A stretch of 64,000 nucleotides of DNA from Streptosporangiaceae bacterium (GTDB taxonomy: Bacteria; Actinomycetota; Actinomycetes; Streptosporangiales; Streptosporangiaceae), in NCBI GenBank assembly GCA_019245115.1, contig JAFARZ010000220.1:1-64000 (forward strand), read 5' to 3'. Both the position numbers and the translations under genes were made by a program. A model generated the notes under the pieces. That model made no database searches. It was not told the origin of the DNA and worked only from the letters and a program-made list of their open reading frames with translations. This document shows, in pieces, positions 1 through 9,090 of the stretch; within the stretch, counting starts at the first letter, position 1, and the number at the start of each line of letters is the position of its first letter.

Positions 1-186
1 GCGGTGATGCCAGAGCCGGATTGGCACAGGAGCTGTCTACGGGCGTGCAGAGTTAAAGGCGGAGGTCTGCGCCAAGCCGCGGCTGGTCGATGGCGCCAGC
101 TCTGAGACGCACGAGCTAACGCGGGAGTAATGGTTGGCGTTCGGCCGGTGCCAGGGCGTGTTTGTCGCGAGGCGAGGGCTGACGGG

Positions 187-1107
187 TCAGTCCGTGCTGA
201 GGCGGCCCGCGGCCTCGGCGAGTAGCTCGGCCTGGCGGTGCCAATCGCCGCCGGCGAACGTCACCACCACGCGCGCGGCGCCGTTCGCTGCCGCCTCGGC
301 CAGTCGCTCGGCGATATCTTCCGGCGAGCCGATGACCACGGCCTGACGAGCGAACTCGGCCGGGATGCCGAACATGCCGTCTACGTCGGTCAGCCGCCGG
401 ACCAGGGCGTCTTCGTCGGGCAGGGCCGGATCACCGAGCATGGCGACCGTCATGGCGGCGGTGACCTCCGGCACCGGCCGCCCCCGCGCCGCGGCCAGCT
501 CGGCGAGCCGCGCCGCGGGGCCGGTCAGCCCGGCCGTCGCCATCGCGAACCAGCCGTCCCCGTACTCCGCCGCCCGGGTGATCGCCGCGTCGGACATGCC
601 GCCGACCAGGATCGGCGGGACGGTTGCGGGCGGTGCGAGCCGGATCGCCGGGCCGCCAGCTTCCAGCTTGACGGCCTCACCGGCGATCAGGCCCGGCAGA
701 ACCCGCAGCGCCGCGTCCGTGCGCCGGCCGCGCTCGCGGCGCGGGACTCCGGCCGCAGCCCAGGACAACTCGTGCCGGTCGCCGCCCGCGCCGACGCCGA
801 AGATGATCCGGCCGTCCGACACGTGCTGAAGCGAGGCGATCTGCTTGGCCACCCACACGACCGGATGCAGCGGGAGGATCATCGCCCCGAAACCGAGCCG
901 GACGCGCGTGGTCGCTCCGGCCGCCGCCGCCAGGACGACGGTAGAGTCGATCAGCGGCGTCCCGGTCCCGGCGATGAGCTGATCCACCGCCCACACCGAT
1001 TCGAAGCCCAGGTCCTCGGCGTGTCGCGCGGCCGCGACGACGTCTCCCGGCAGTTCCCGTGGCATGCTCATGCTGGGCAGAACGACCCCGATGTCTAGCC
1101 CCGGCAT
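187..1107 (-). CDS. LLM-class F420-dependent oxidoreductase
   Basis: A 306-residue protein of the luciferase-like monooxygenase family, which in actinobacteria mostly uses coenzyme F420. The N-terminus (DIGVVLPSM), the AEDLGFESVWAVDQL segment near residue 35, FGVGAGGDRHEL in the middle and PPILVGGMSDAAI around residue 165 are typical of the TIM-barrel fold and cofactor pocket. The ATG at 1107 follows a GAGGAGG Shine-Dalgarno on the minus strand, which fixes the start. It stands alone and is divergent from the SRPBCC gene at 1236. The substrate cannot be told from sequence. The family is seen directly; the use of F420 rather than FMN is inferred. Confidence 0.85.
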   Translation of the reverse strand: MPGLDIGVVLPSMSMPRELPGDVVAAARHAEDLGFESVWAVDQLIAGTGTPLIDSTVVLAAAAGATTRVRLGFGAMILPLHPVVWVAKQIASLQHVSDGRIIFGVGAGGDRHELSWAAAGVPRRERGRRTDAALRVLPGLIAGEAVKLEAGGPAIRLAPPATVPPILVGGMSDAAITRAAEYGDGWFAMATAGLTGPAARLAELAAARGRPVPEVTAAMTVAMLGDPALPDEDALVRRLTDVDGMFGIPAEFARQAVVIGSPEDIAERLAEAAANGAARVVVTFAGGDWHRQAELLAEAAGRLSTD

Positions 1108-1235
1108 CGGCCTGTCCTCCTCGTAACAAATGAGTTCGCTGGTGTCTGCGTGGTCATTGTTTCACGGGTGCTAACTTGGGGCATTACGCCACCCAGATGA
1201 CGTGCTTGGGGGAGCACGCCGACGGGGGCGCATTC

Positions 1236-1841
1236 ATGTCCGCTGTCTGGGTTCCGGCACAGGGGAACCGGTTGATCAACGAGGTCGTAGTGGGTGACCT
1301 GACCGCCGAGCAGGTCTGGTGCTGGCTCGTGTCACCGTTGCTGTGGCCGTTCTATCACGGCGGGATCTCCGACGTGATCGCCGGTTCCAGCCTCAGCGTA
1401 GGTGCCTTGTTCCGATACACCATCGGCGGGCAGGAACTAGACGGTGAGGTCACCGAGTGCGAACCGCCGCGCCGCCTGGTCTGGCGAAGCACAACATCCC
1501 GGCACATCTGGGTAATCGAGAACCTGCATCGAGGCGGTCTCCGTGTCTGTGCCGAGCTGCACAGCCACGGCCGTTCCGCAACCGATGCGGGTTCGGTCCA
1601 GCAGTGGCTGGACGGCCTGGTGGCCGCCGCTCGTTCCGGCGACCCGACCGAGCACCGGGTGATCACCGGCCCAGGTACGCGCGCTTTAGCTCGTCGTGAC
1701 GGAGCAGCTCCGCGGCCACACCGGCCAGCACTATCGAACCGGTGGACAGCACGTAGCCGCGATCGGCGATGGACAGCGCCATCGTCGCGTTCTGCTCGAC
1801 CATCAGCACGGCCACGCCGGTTGCGTGGATGTCGGAGATGA
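1236..1841 (+). CDS. SRPBCC-like protein with an abnormal antisense tail
   Basis: Residues 1 to about 140 resemble an SRPBCC (START/polyketide-cyclase) fold: NEVVVGDLTAEQVW, then a strand-rich section (GALFRYTIGG, RRLVWRST) and a C-terminal helix with WLDGLVAAARSG. The family binds hydrophobic ligands; the ligand here is unknown. I chose the ATG at 1236, with a weak GGGGG seven bases upstream; ATG 1197 and TTG 1176 are alternatives. After about position 1665 the frame becomes Arg/Pro-rich and runs antisense over the end of livF for about 180 bases. That tail does not look like protein, so the original stop was probably lost by a small indel. Confidence 0.55.
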   Translation: MSAVWVPAQGNRLINEVVVGDLTAEQVWCWLVSPLLWPFYHGGISDVIAGSSLSVGALFRYTIGGQELDGEVTECEPPRRLVWRSTTSRHIWVIENLHRGGLRVCAELHSHGRSATDAGSVQQWLDGLVAAARSGDPTEHRVITGPGTRALARRDGAAPRPHRPALSNRWTARSRDRRWTAPSSRSARPSARPRRLRGCRR

Positions 1842-2373
1842 TCTGGAAGTTCTGCTGGACCAGAGCGGGGGACAGGCCCATCGACGGCTCGTCCATCAGC
1901 AGCAGGCGCGGGCGTGACATCAGCGCGCGGCCCATCGCGACCATCTGCTGCTCGCCGCCGGACAGCGTGCCGGCCAGCTGGTCGCGCCGCTCCAGCAGGC
2001 GCGGGAACAGCGCGTGCAGCCGGTCGAAGTCATCGGCCAGCGACTCGCCCCGGCGCAGCACCGCGCCCAGCTCCAGGTTCTCCCGCACGGTGAGCTGCCC
2101 GAACAGCCGCCGGTTCTCCGGCACGATGGCGACACCGCGAGCGATCCGCCGCGGCACCGGCCAATCGGTCACATCCGCACCATCCAGCAGCACCCGGCCG
2201 GATCGCGGCCGCACGATGCCCAGGATGGTCTTCAGCGTGGTCGACTTGCCGGAGGCGTTCCCGCCGAGCAGGCAGACCAGCTCACCGGCGCCGACCTGGA
2301 GCGAGATCCCCTCCAGGATCCGCATCTGACCGTAAAACGTGGTCACGTTATCCAGCTCGAGTAGGGAAGTCAC
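1663..2373 (-). CDS. livF: Branched-chain amino acid ABC transporter ATPase LivF
   Basis: A 236-residue ABC ATPase, one of the two nucleotide-binding subunits of a high-affinity branched-chain amino acid importer at the inner face of the membrane. Walker A is GGNASGKST, the signature is LSGGEQQM and Walker B is LLLMDEPSMGLSP, the last typical of LivF. The GTG start at 2373 overlaps the livG stop by four bases (GTGA), so the two genes are translationally coupled. A longer upstream reading in this frame only shadows livG. It is the last gene of the five-gene operon. The actual substrate could be another amino acid or a small amide such as urea. Confidence 0.92.
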   Translation of the reverse strand: MTSLLELDNVTTFYGQMRILEGISLQVGAGELVCLLGGNASGKSTTLKTILGIVRPRSGRVLLDGADVTDWPVPRRIARGVAIVPENRRLFGQLTVRENLELGAVLRRGESLADDFDRLHALFPRLLERRDQLAGTLSGGEQQMVAMGRALMSRPRLLLMDEPSMGLSPALVQQNFQIISDIHATGVAVLMVEQNATMALSIADRGYVLSTGSIVLAGVAAELLRHDELKRAYLGR

Positions 2374-3200
2374 GTGAGCGCCTCGGGATCGCGTCCGAGG
2401 TAGGCCTCGACTACCGACGGGTGGTCGGCGACGGTGTCGAAGCTGCCTTCGGCGATCTTCACGCCGTGGTCCAGCGCCACGACCCGGTCCGAGACCCCGG
2501 CCACCACGTGCATGTCGTGCTCGATGACCAGGATGGCCAGCTCGCGGGCGTTTCGCAGCTGTCCGATCAGCTCGGTGATCTCGTGCGTCTCGGCGGGGTT
2601 CATGCCCGCGGCGGGCTCGTCCAGCAGGAGCAGCCGAGGCCGCGTGGCGAGCGCCCGGGCGATCTCCAGCCGCCGCCGGTTCGCGTAGGACAGCGAGTAC
2701 GCGGGCTGGTCCCACCGGTATCCGGCGAGCCGCTGGCCGAAGAACGACAGCACGTCACCGGCCAGTTCGCGCGCCTGGCGCTCCTCACGCCGGGCCCGCG
2801 GTAGCCGCAGCACCGACTCCCACGGCGTCGCCTTCGTCGCGCCATAGGTCGCGGCCATGACGTTCTCCAGCACGGACATGTTGGGGAACAGCCGCAGGGA
2901 CTGGAATGTCCGCGCGACACCCAGCCGCGCGATGGCGTGCGGCGGCTTGCCCGCGATGGACTGCCCGCCGAACCGGACATCGCCGCCGCTGGGCTCATAT
3001 ACGCCGGTGATCACGTTGAACACGGTGGTCTTGCCGGCCCCGTTCGGCCCGATCACGCTGACGATCTCCCGCTCGCCGACGCGCAGATCCAGGTCGGACA
3101 GCGCCCGCAGCCCGCCAAATGACAAAGACAAAGATTCCAGGCTAAGAACGGGTGGTGGTTGCTCGACTGGGACAGTGCCAGTCACACTGGGGTCGCTCAC
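2370..3200 (-). CDS. livG: Branched-chain amino acid ABC transporter ATPase LivG
   Basis: A 276-residue ABC ATPase that pairs with LivF to power the LivHM permease. Walker A is GPNGAGKT. The signature is the LivG-type LSYANRRRLEIARAL rather than a strict LSGGQ. Walker B is LLLDEPAAGMNPAE, and the H-loop sits in VIEHDMHVV. About 20 residues before the domain (PSVTGTVPVEQPPP) look disordered. The GTG start at 3200 overlaps the livM stop by four bases (GTGA). Confidence 0.93.
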   Translation of the reverse strand: MSDPSVTGTVPVEQPPPVLSLESLSLSFGGLRALSDLDLRVGEREIVSVIGPNGAGKTTVFNVITGVYEPSGGDVRFGGQSIAGKPPHAIARLGVARTFQSLRLFPNMSVLENVMAATYGATKATPWESVLRLPRARREERQARELAGDVLSFFGQRLAGYRWDQPAYSLSYANRRRLEIARALATRPRLLLLDEPAAGMNPAETHEITELIGQLRNARELAILVIEHDMHVVAGVSDRVVALDHGVKIAEGSFDTVADHPSVVEAYLGRDPEALT

Positions 3201-4645
3201 GTGGGTGACTCCACCCGTCGCTGTCCCAGCAGTCCCTGCGGGCGGGCGATCATCATCACGACGAGGATCGCGCCGATCATGAGCTGCCGCGTTATCGACG
3301 GCTCAGTCACCAGCCGGGCCTCCCAGACGAAGGACGCCAGCCAGAGGACCGGCGGCAGCAGGATCGTCCGCGTCCGGACGTCGACCTGGACGAGCGCGAT
3401 CAGCAGGCACACCAGTATGACGAAACCCCAGTTCCCGGCGATCTTGGAGTTGGCCGGGACGATCACCCAGTCGCGGAGCGCGGATCCGATCCAGCCGCCC
3501 GACTGCGGGCCGCCCGCGACCGCGCTGGCCGAGATCGCGCGGGCGATGGCGTGCGCCGCGAAGCCGAGCGCGATGGTCGCGGCCAGCACGCCAGCCAGCC
3601 TGCGCCAGGGCCGCAGCCGCACGAGCAGCGTCAGCAGGATCAGCCCGTAGAACAGGTAGCCGGACTCGGCCGCGTTCCGCAGCAGGCCGTCATAGATCAC
3701 CATGACGACCAGCGCGCCAGCCGCGGCGCCGGCCAGGCTGCCCGCCCCGCCGAGGACGAGCCCGGCATAGACCAGGATCAGGATGGGCGTGTCAAAGTCG
3801 GTCGGGAACACGCTCACCTGCTGGGCGGCGTAGATGGCGCCGGCCAGCCCGGCGACCCCCGCGCCGCAGGCGATCGCGTACAGCCGCACGCGGTTGACCG
3901 GTATCGTCATGGCCGCCGCGGCCAGCGGGTCCTCGCGCACCGCGCGCCAGGCCCGTCCGGTACGGGAATTCTCCAGCAGCCGCAGGACGGACATCGTCAG
4001 CACCAGCACGATGATCAGCAGGTAGTAGTAGCTGGTGTTGGAGTTGAGCGAGGCACCGAAGCCCTTGACCGGGTCGATTGCGACGATCCCGTTCGGGCCG
4101 CCGAGCTTGCTGGGCGCCACGTTGTTGGTGAACTCGACGAAGGCCTCGCCGAAGAACAGCGTGACGATGGCCAGGTAGTCGCCGGTCAGGCGACGGGACG
4201 TCAGCCCGATGGCCAGCCCGAGCAGCCACGTGCCCACCAGCACGGCCGGCAGCGACAGGTACGCCTGCAGGTGGATGTTGAGCTGCGCGGACGACAACAG
4301 CGCGAACCCGTACGCGCCGATCCCGAAGTACGCCACATAGCCCAGATCGAGCACGCCGGTCCAGCCGACGACCACGTTCAGCCCGACCGCTAGCATGGCG
4401 ATGACCAGGGCGTCGATGCCGACCTGGAGCTGGAAGCCACCCAGTCCGGCCAGCGGTAGCACAGCACCGGCCAGGCCGGCCAAGGCGAGCCTGGGCCACC
4501 AGCCGACGCGTTCGGCAGCCCGTTGCGCGGTGCCGAGCCAGGACGGGAGATACACCCGCCGTTCTGCCAATCTGGCCACCCACTCATCAGCACCGATCTG
4601 CGGGCCGGCGGGAGGCGGTGCGGCGGGAGGCGGCGCGGTCATCAT
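3197..4645 (-). CDS. livM: Branched-chain amino acid ABC transporter permease LivM
   Basis: A 482-residue multi-span membrane permease. The first 60 residues are a Pro-rich cytoplasmic leader (APPPAAPPPAGP), followed by hydrophobic helices starting at LALAGLAGAVLPLAGLGG. The LivM signature is seen in GWTGVLDLGYVAYFGIGAYG and in the EAA-like loop AWRAVREDPLAAAAMTIPVNRVRL. A second hydrophobic block at the C-terminus (ANSKIAGNWGFVILVCLLIAL) makes it longer than most LivM proteins. The start is the first ATG of ATGATG at 4645, sharing one base with the livH stop (TGATG). It forms the membrane channel with LivH. Confidence 0.92.
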   Translation of the reverse strand: MMTAPPPAAPPPAGPQIGADEWVARLAERRVYLPSWLGTAQRAAERVGWWPRLALAGLAGAVLPLAGLGGFQLQVGIDALVIAMLAVGLNVVVGWTGVLDLGYVAYFGIGAYGFALLSSAQLNIHLQAYLSLPAVLVGTWLLGLAIGLTSRRLTGDYLAIVTLFFGEAFVEFTNNVAPSKLGGPNGIVAIDPVKGFGASLNSNTSYYYLLIIVLVLTMSVLRLLENSRTGRAWRAVREDPLAAAAMTIPVNRVRLYAIACGAGVAGLAGAIYAAQQVSVFPTDFDTPILILVYAGLVLGGAGSLAGAAAGALVVMVIYDGLLRNAAESGYLFYGLILLTLLVRLRPWRRLAGVLAATIALGFAAHAIARAISASAVAGGPQSGGWIGSALRDWVIVPANSKIAGNWGFVILVCLLIALVQVDVRTRTILLPPVLWLASFVWEARLVTEPSITRQLMIGAILVVMMIARPQGLLGQRRVESPT

Positions 4646-5562
4646 CACACCTTCTGCAGCTGAGCCTGGCCCAGCAGTCCGCTGGGCCGGGACAGCATGA
4701 CCAGGATCAGCAGCGCGAACACCAGCAGGTTGGTGTAAGTGGAGGAGATATAGCCGGTGACGAACGACTCGGCCAGGCCGATCAGCAGGCCGCCGAGCAT
4801 CGCGCCGGTCAGCGAGCCGATACCGCCGACCACGGCCGCGGTGAACGCCTTGAGCCCGGCGATGAAACCGATCGTGTTCGTGACCTGGTTGAACAGCAGC
4901 CCGGCCATCACGCCGGCCACCCCGGCCAGCGCCGAACCGAGGAAGAACGTGATCGCGATCGTGCGGTTCACGTTGATCCCCATCATCTCCGCCGCCTCCC
5001 GGTCGGCGGCCACCGCCCGCATCTGCTTGCCGAGCAGCGTCCGGCTGACCAGCAGCCGCAGCCCGGCCATCAGCGCGACGCTCAGCACGACGACCATTAT
5101 CTGGACCGTGTCGATGGTGACCGAGCCGATCTGGACGCCGCTGGACAGCTTGATGAACTCCGGCGTGTTGTACACCCGGTACTGCCCGCCGAACAGCAGC
5201 AGCGCCGCGTTCTCCAGGAAGAAGGAGACGCCGATGGCGGTGATCAGCGGCGCGATCCGCGGTGCGTCGCGCAGCGGCCGGTAGGCGAACCGTTCCATCG
5301 CCACGCCCAGGCCACCGACCAGCACCGCCGCCAGCACGAACATGATCACCAGCAGCAGCGCGACCGGGATCTTGATCGCGGCCGGCCCGCCCGCCCACTG
5401 GACGACGAAGTACCCGATGTACGCGCCCACCATGTACAGGTCGCCGTGCGCGAAGTTGAGCAGCTTCAGCACGCCGTACACCATCGAGAAGCCCAGCGCT
5501 ATCAGCGAGTACAGCGCTCCGGTCGTGATCCCGTTGACCAGCTCCTGGAAGAAGAAACTCAT
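4645..5562 (-). CDS. livH: Branched-chain amino acid ABC transporter permease LivH
   Basis: A 305-residue membrane permease with the classic LivH opening (FFFQELVNGITTGALYSL) and the conserved LKLLNFAHGDLYMVGAY segment. The coupling-loop signature is MRAVAADREAAEMMGINVNR near residue 180. It ends with LSRPSGLLGQAQLQKV, the usual LivH/LivM tail. The ATG at 5562 overlaps the stop of the substrate-binding protein by four bases (ATGA). It partners LivM in the importer membrane domain. Confidence 0.93.
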   Translation of the reverse strand: MSFFFQELVNGITTGALYSLIALGFSMVYGVLKLLNFAHGDLYMVGAYIGYFVVQWAGGPAAIKIPVALLLVIMFVLAAVLVGGLGVAMERFAYRPLRDAPRIAPLITAIGVSFFLENAALLLFGGQYRVYNTPEFIKLSSGVQIGSVTIDTVQIMVVVLSVALMAGLRLLVSRTLLGKQMRAVAADREAAEMMGINVNRTIAITFFLGSALAGVAGVMAGLLFNQVTNTIGFIAGLKAFTAAVVGGIGSLTGAMLGGLLIGLAESFVTGYISSTYTNLLVFALLILVMLSRPSGLLGQAQLQKV

Positions 5563-6767
5563 CCGGGGATCAGCTGGTACTTGCCCGACGAGCTGATCTT
5601 GAACAGGAAGAACTTGCCGTTGACCAGGTCGCCATGCGAGTCGAACGAGATCGGCTGGCCCAGGATCGAGCTGGACTCGTTCGTGTTCTTGATCGCGGCG
5701 AGCACGTTGGCGCGGCTGGGCGTCTGGCCCGACTTGCACACCGAGGCGATCGCCTCGTCGATCACGTGTGTCGCGGCGAACACCGGCGGCCCGAACGTGC
5801 CGAACGTGCCGAACTTCGACGTGGCGGCCGAGACGATAGAGCTGTCGGACGGGATCGCCGTGATATCCGGGCCGAATGAGGACACGTACGACCCGTTGAT
5901 CGTGAACGTCCCCGGCGAGAACAGGCCGTCCGTGCCGAAGATCACCGCGGACTTGTGCTGCTGGGTCAGGTCCCGGCCGAACTGCTGGGCGTTCGCCGCC
6001 ACCTGCCAGGGCAGCACCACGACCGACGTCTGCCCGGTGACCTTGGCCACCAGAGCGGAGAAGTCCGTTGTCTTCTGCGACACCGACTCGTGGTCGACCT
6101 TGACCCCGGCCTGCTGGAAGACCGGCGTCATGGCGCTGACCAGGCCGGTCGAATAGGCCTCCTGGTCATCGACGATCATGATCGCCTTCGGATGGAGCTT
6201 GCTCACGATGTAGTTCGCGTCCTGCGGGCCCTGGACGCTGTCCTTGGACACCACCCGGAAGAATGTGGGGTTCGACCCGCTGGTCAGCGTCGCGTTGGTC
6301 GCCGAGCCGGAGATGAACGCGAGCCCCGCCCGTCCCAGGACCGGGCCTACGGCCTCGACTTCCTGGCTGCCGGCCGGGCCGACCACGCCGACGATCTTGC
6401 TGTTTGACACGAACTGCTGGGTGACGGTGGTCGCCTGCGCGGGCTGGAGCTGCGTGTCGCCCTGGACCAGCGTGATGCTGGTCTTGTTGGCCGCGTTGTC
6501 CATCGACAGCGCGAGCTGGGCGAAGTGGAGCTGCTCGGTGCCGAGCGGCGCCACCGGACCGGTGATCGGCGCCTCGATCCCGATCGAGGCCGCGCAGCTC
6601 GACGCCGCCGCGCTGCCGGTGCCGCTAGCGCTGCTGCTGCTCGTGCCGGCGCCGGTGGTGCTGCTACTGCTGCTGCATCCGGCCACGATGAGCGTGCCGA
6701 AGGCGGTGGCGGCTACGATCGCACGTCTGCTGTTGGTGGCCCGACCATTCACGCCCCGACCATTCAC
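5559..6767 (-). CDS. Branched-chain amino acid-type substrate-binding lipoprotein
   Basis: First gene of the liv operon: a periplasmic-binding-protein type I receptor that delivers substrate to LivHM. The N-terminus is Arg-rich, followed by a hydrophobic stretch and the lipobox LIVAGC, so it should be a lipoprotein. A Ser/Thr/Gly-rich linker precedes the folded domain, which starts at IGIEAPITGPVAPLG. I prefer the GTG at 6767, nine bases after GGGGAGG; the ATG at 6776 abuts that Shine-Dalgarno and is too close. A 15-base tandem duplication at the start repeats the peptide VNGR. The repeated GTFGTFG is also coded by a short duplication. Ligand identity is not determined. Confidence 0.88.
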   Translation of the reverse strand: MNGRGVNGRATNSRRAIVAATAFGTLIVAGCSSSSSTTGAGTSSSSASGTGSAAASSCAASIGIEAPITGPVAPLGTEQLHFAQLALSMDNAANKTSITLVQGDTQLQPAQATTVTQQFVSNSKIVGVVGPAGSQEVEAVGPVLGRAGLAFISGSATNATLTSGSNPTFFRVVSKDSVQGPQDANYIVSKLHPKAIMIVDDQEAYSTGLVSAMTPVFQQAGVKVDHESVSQKTTDFSALVAKVTGQTSVVVLPWQVAANAQQFGRDLTQQHKSAVIFGTDGLFSPGTFTINGSYVSSFGPDITAIPSDSSIVSAATSKFGTFGTFGPPVFAATHVIDEAIASVCKSGQTPSRANVLAAIKNTNESSSILGQPISFDSHGDLVNGKFFLFKISSSGKYQLIPG

Positions 6768-6827
6768 GCGCTGCATCCTCCCCAGCCGGCGGATAGTAAC
6801 GCCGATCAAACCACCCCCCCGTGACCT

Positions 6828-8051
6828 GTGCAAGAGGGGACAAAGTGTGATTCGGTTACAGTTGTGACGTCAATCGGGAACGACTTCAATGTTCACGCGG
6901 TACGAGCCCGCTACTGTTCGCTGCGGGACGGATTCGCGTTCCTTGACGCGCCTGGCGGCTCCCAGGTCCCCGACGAGGTAGGCGAGGCGATCGCCCGCGC
7001 GCTCCGGGAAGCGAGCGCCAACCTCGGCGCGGGGTACGCGACCAGCAAGCGGGTCGGGCAGATCCTGTCCACGGCCGAGGAGAAGGCCGCACGCTTCCTG
7101 GGCTGCGAACCGTCGGAGGTTATCTTCGGACCGAACATGACATCGCTGAACTTCATGCTGTCCCGCACCGCCGGGCGTTCGTTCCAGCCGGGTGACGAGA
7201 TCCTGGTGTCCGACCTCGACCACGACGGCGGCGTGGCGCCGTGGCTGGAACTGGCCTTCGATAAGGACCTGGTCGTCCGGCATGTCGGGCTCAATGCTGA
7301 CACCACGCTCGACCTCGACGACCTGGAATCCAAGCTGAGCCCGCGGACCAGGGTGGTCGCGTTCGCCTGGGCCTCGAACGCGGTGGGCACCGTCGCGGAC
7401 GCCCGGCGGGTGTGCTCGCTGGCGCACTCGGCGGGCGCGCTGGCCTGGATCGACGCGGTGCACTACGCGGCGCACGAGCCCATCGACGTCGGCTCGGTCG
7501 GGGCGGACGTGCTGATCTGCTCGCCGTACAAGTTCTGCGGTCCGCACCTCGGCCTGGCCTACGGCCGTGCGTCCGTCCTGGAGCAATGGCGTCCGTACAA
7601 GGCGCGACCCGCGCCGGCCTCGCCGCTCGGCCGCCGGTTCGAGACCGGGACGCTGCCGTACGAGCTGCTGGCCGGGTTCAGCGCGACGGTCGACTACCTT
7701 TCCTCGATCGGGGGCTTCGCCGCCATCCGGCCGTACGAGCGGGCGCTGGGCCAGCGGCTCCTGGACGGCCTTCCGGACCCGGTGACGGTGTATGGCCTGC
7801 CCGATATGGACGGGCGGGTGCCGACGTTCCTGGTCAACGTCGAGGGCGTGCCCGCCGACGACGTCGCCGCGGCACTGGCCGCGGACGGGATCGGGGTCTG
7901 GGCGCACGACTCGTGGTACTCGCTCGGGTTGTATCCGCGCCTGGGCTACTCCGACAAATCGGTACGAATCGGTATGATTCACTACAATACGGCCGCCGAG
8001 GTCGACCGCCTGCTGGACGCCCTCGACCGCGTAGCCGCCAAGGCGGCATAA
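6828..8051 (+). CDS. Cysteine desulfurase-like PLP enzyme (class V aminotransferase fold)
   Basis: About 407 residues, aminotransferase class V. The N-terminal RARYCSLRDGFAFLDAPGGSQVP matches the cysteine-desulfurase-like subgroup. PLP-site features are SDLDHDGGVAPW, the Asp in AWIDAVHYAAHEP and the Schiff-base Lys at about residue 235 in SPYKFCGPHLG. These proteins resemble SufS/NifS but often lack the mobile active-site Cys loop, so true desulfurase activity is uncertain. Start choice is uncertain: GTG 6828 is used here, but GTG 6864 fits the usual family N-terminus better. It is divergent from the liv operon, with fewer than 100 bases between them for both promoters. Confidence 0.82.
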   Translation: MQEGTKCDSVTVVTSIGNDFNVHAVRARYCSLRDGFAFLDAPGGSQVPDEVGEAIARALREASANLGAGYATSKRVGQILSTAEEKAARFLGCEPSEVIFGPNMTSLNFMLSRTAGRSFQPGDEILVSDLDHDGGVAPWLELAFDKDLVVRHVGLNADTTLDLDDLESKLSPRTRVVAFAWASNAVGTVADARRVCSLAHSAGALAWIDAVHYAAHEPIDVGSVGADVLICSPYKFCGPHLGLAYGRASVLEQWRPYKARPAPASPLGRRFETGTLPYELLAGFSATVDYLSSIGGFAAIRPYERALGQRLLDGLPDPVTVYGLPDMDGRVPTFLVNVEGVPADDVAAALAADGIGVWAHDSWYSLGLYPRLGYSDKSVRIGMIHYNTAAEVDRLLDALDRVAAKAA

Positions 8052-8066
8052 GCGGGCCCCGTCCAA

Positions 8067-8123
8067 AGGGGTACGTTGCGCCAACCATCCCCACCGGAGG
8101 GGTACGTTGCGCCACCCATCCCC
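8067..8123. repeat. Pair of 26-bp direct repeats between convergent genes
   Basis: Two 26-base units, at 8067-8092 and 8098-8123, differ at one position and are separated by five bases. Each begins AGGGG, contains TACGTTGCGCCA and ends CATCCCC, so the ends can pair weakly with each other. They lie between the stops of the convergent desulfurase-like and dehydratase genes, where a terminator would be expected. A further imperfect repeat (CCCTTAGCC) follows. Confidence 0.7.
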
Positions 8124-8142
8124 TTAGCCCGGGGCATCCCCC

Positions 8143-9090
8143 TTAGCCTGGGATGCCGCTGAGGATCTGGGTGAACTTGGGCAGGTCGATGTTGCCGCCG
8201 GATACCACGCATACGATCTTCCCGGAACCGGCCCGGCCGGAGAGCGCGGCGGCGGGGGCCAGGGCGCCGGCGCCCTCGGCGATGACACGGACGTGCTCGG
8301 CGAGCGTGCGCACGGCGGCGGCAACCTCGGCGACGGGGATGGCCAGGGCGTCATCGACGAGCGGCGCGACCAGCGGCCACATGCTGTCCATGACGCGGCG
8401 GCTGCCGGATCCGTCTACGAACGACGGCTGGTAATCGACGTCCACCGGGTGACCGGCGGCCCGGGCGGCGACCAGCGCGGCGGCGCTCGCCGGTTCCGCC
8501 GTGATGATCTTCGTGCTGGGCCTCAGCGCCTTGATCGCGCTGGCGATGCCCACCGTCAGGCCGCCGCCGCCGTACGGGATCACCACCGCGTCCGGGTCGG
8601 GCAGGTCTTCGAGGATCTCCAGCCCGATCGTGCCGTTGCCGGCCATTACCGCCGGGTCCTGGACGGGATGCACGAACAACCCGTCCACCCCATCGATGCT
8701 GCTGGCGAGGATGACGTTCCACCAGTCGTCGTAGGGTACCTTCATCACCTGGCCGCCCAGGCGGGCGATAGCGGCGAGCTTGGCTTCCGGGGCGTGCTCG
8801 GGCACCGCGATGGTCGCCGGCAGGCCGAGTTCGCGTGCCATCCAGGCCACGCCCTGAGCCATGTTCCCCGCGCTGGCGGTGACCAGCCCCTTGGCGCGGT
8901 CGCCAGGATCGGCCAGCATGATCGCGTTGGCCGCGCCGCGCAGCTTGAACGAGTTGATGGGCTGGAGGTTCTCCAGCTTGAGGTAGATCTCGCCGGGGGC
9001 GTCCGCCACATGCAGGCGCACCAGGGGAGTGCGGACCACCGAGCCGGAGATCCGGTCCCGGGCCGCCGCGATCTCTGGCAGGGCGATCAT
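8143..9090 (-). CDS. PLP-dependent threonine/serine dehydratase family protein
   Basis: 315 residues of the tryptophan-synthase-beta/threonine-dehydratase fold. The PLP Lys is residue 49 in NSFKLRGAAN, the substrate loop is SAGNMAQGVA and the phosphate-binding Gly-rich loop is GGGGLTVG. There is no C-terminal ACT domain, so it resembles catabolic-type or serine/threonine dehydratase-like proteins rather than allosteric IlvA. The ATG at 9090 overlaps the stop of the aldo/keto reductase (ATGA), so the two are co-translated. Substrate (Thr, Ser, hydroxyaspartate or other) is not resolved. Confidence 0.85.
   Translation of the reverse strand: MIALPEIAAARDRISGSVVRTPLVRLHVADAPGEIYLKLENLQPINSFKLRGAANAIMLADPGDRAKGLVTASAGNMAQGVAWMARELGLPATIAVPEHAPEAKLAAIARLGGQVMKVPYDDWWNVILASSIDGVDGLFVHPVQDPAVMAGNGTIGLEILEDLPDPDAVVIPYGGGGLTVGIASAIKALRPSTKIITAEPASAAALVAARAAGHPVDVDYQPSFVDGSGSRRVMDSMWPLVAPLVDDALAIPVAEVAAAVRTLAEHVRVIAEGAGALAPAAALSGRAGSGKIVCVVSGGNIDLPKFTQILSGIPG

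Noticed and set aside
1-186. A gene in the first 186 bases.
   Set aside because: A short plus-strand ORF overlaps the end of the F420-type gene in antisense; no upstream gene end can be defended.
2716-5398. Very long ORFs in shifted frames over the liv operon.
   Set aside because: They are Arg/Gly-rich shadows of livG and livM caused by high GC; the true frames carry all family motifs.
8052-8142. Insertion-sequence ends or an attachment site at the 26-bp direct repeats.
   Set aside because: The repeats are separated by only five bases, with no inverted ends or transposase nearby.
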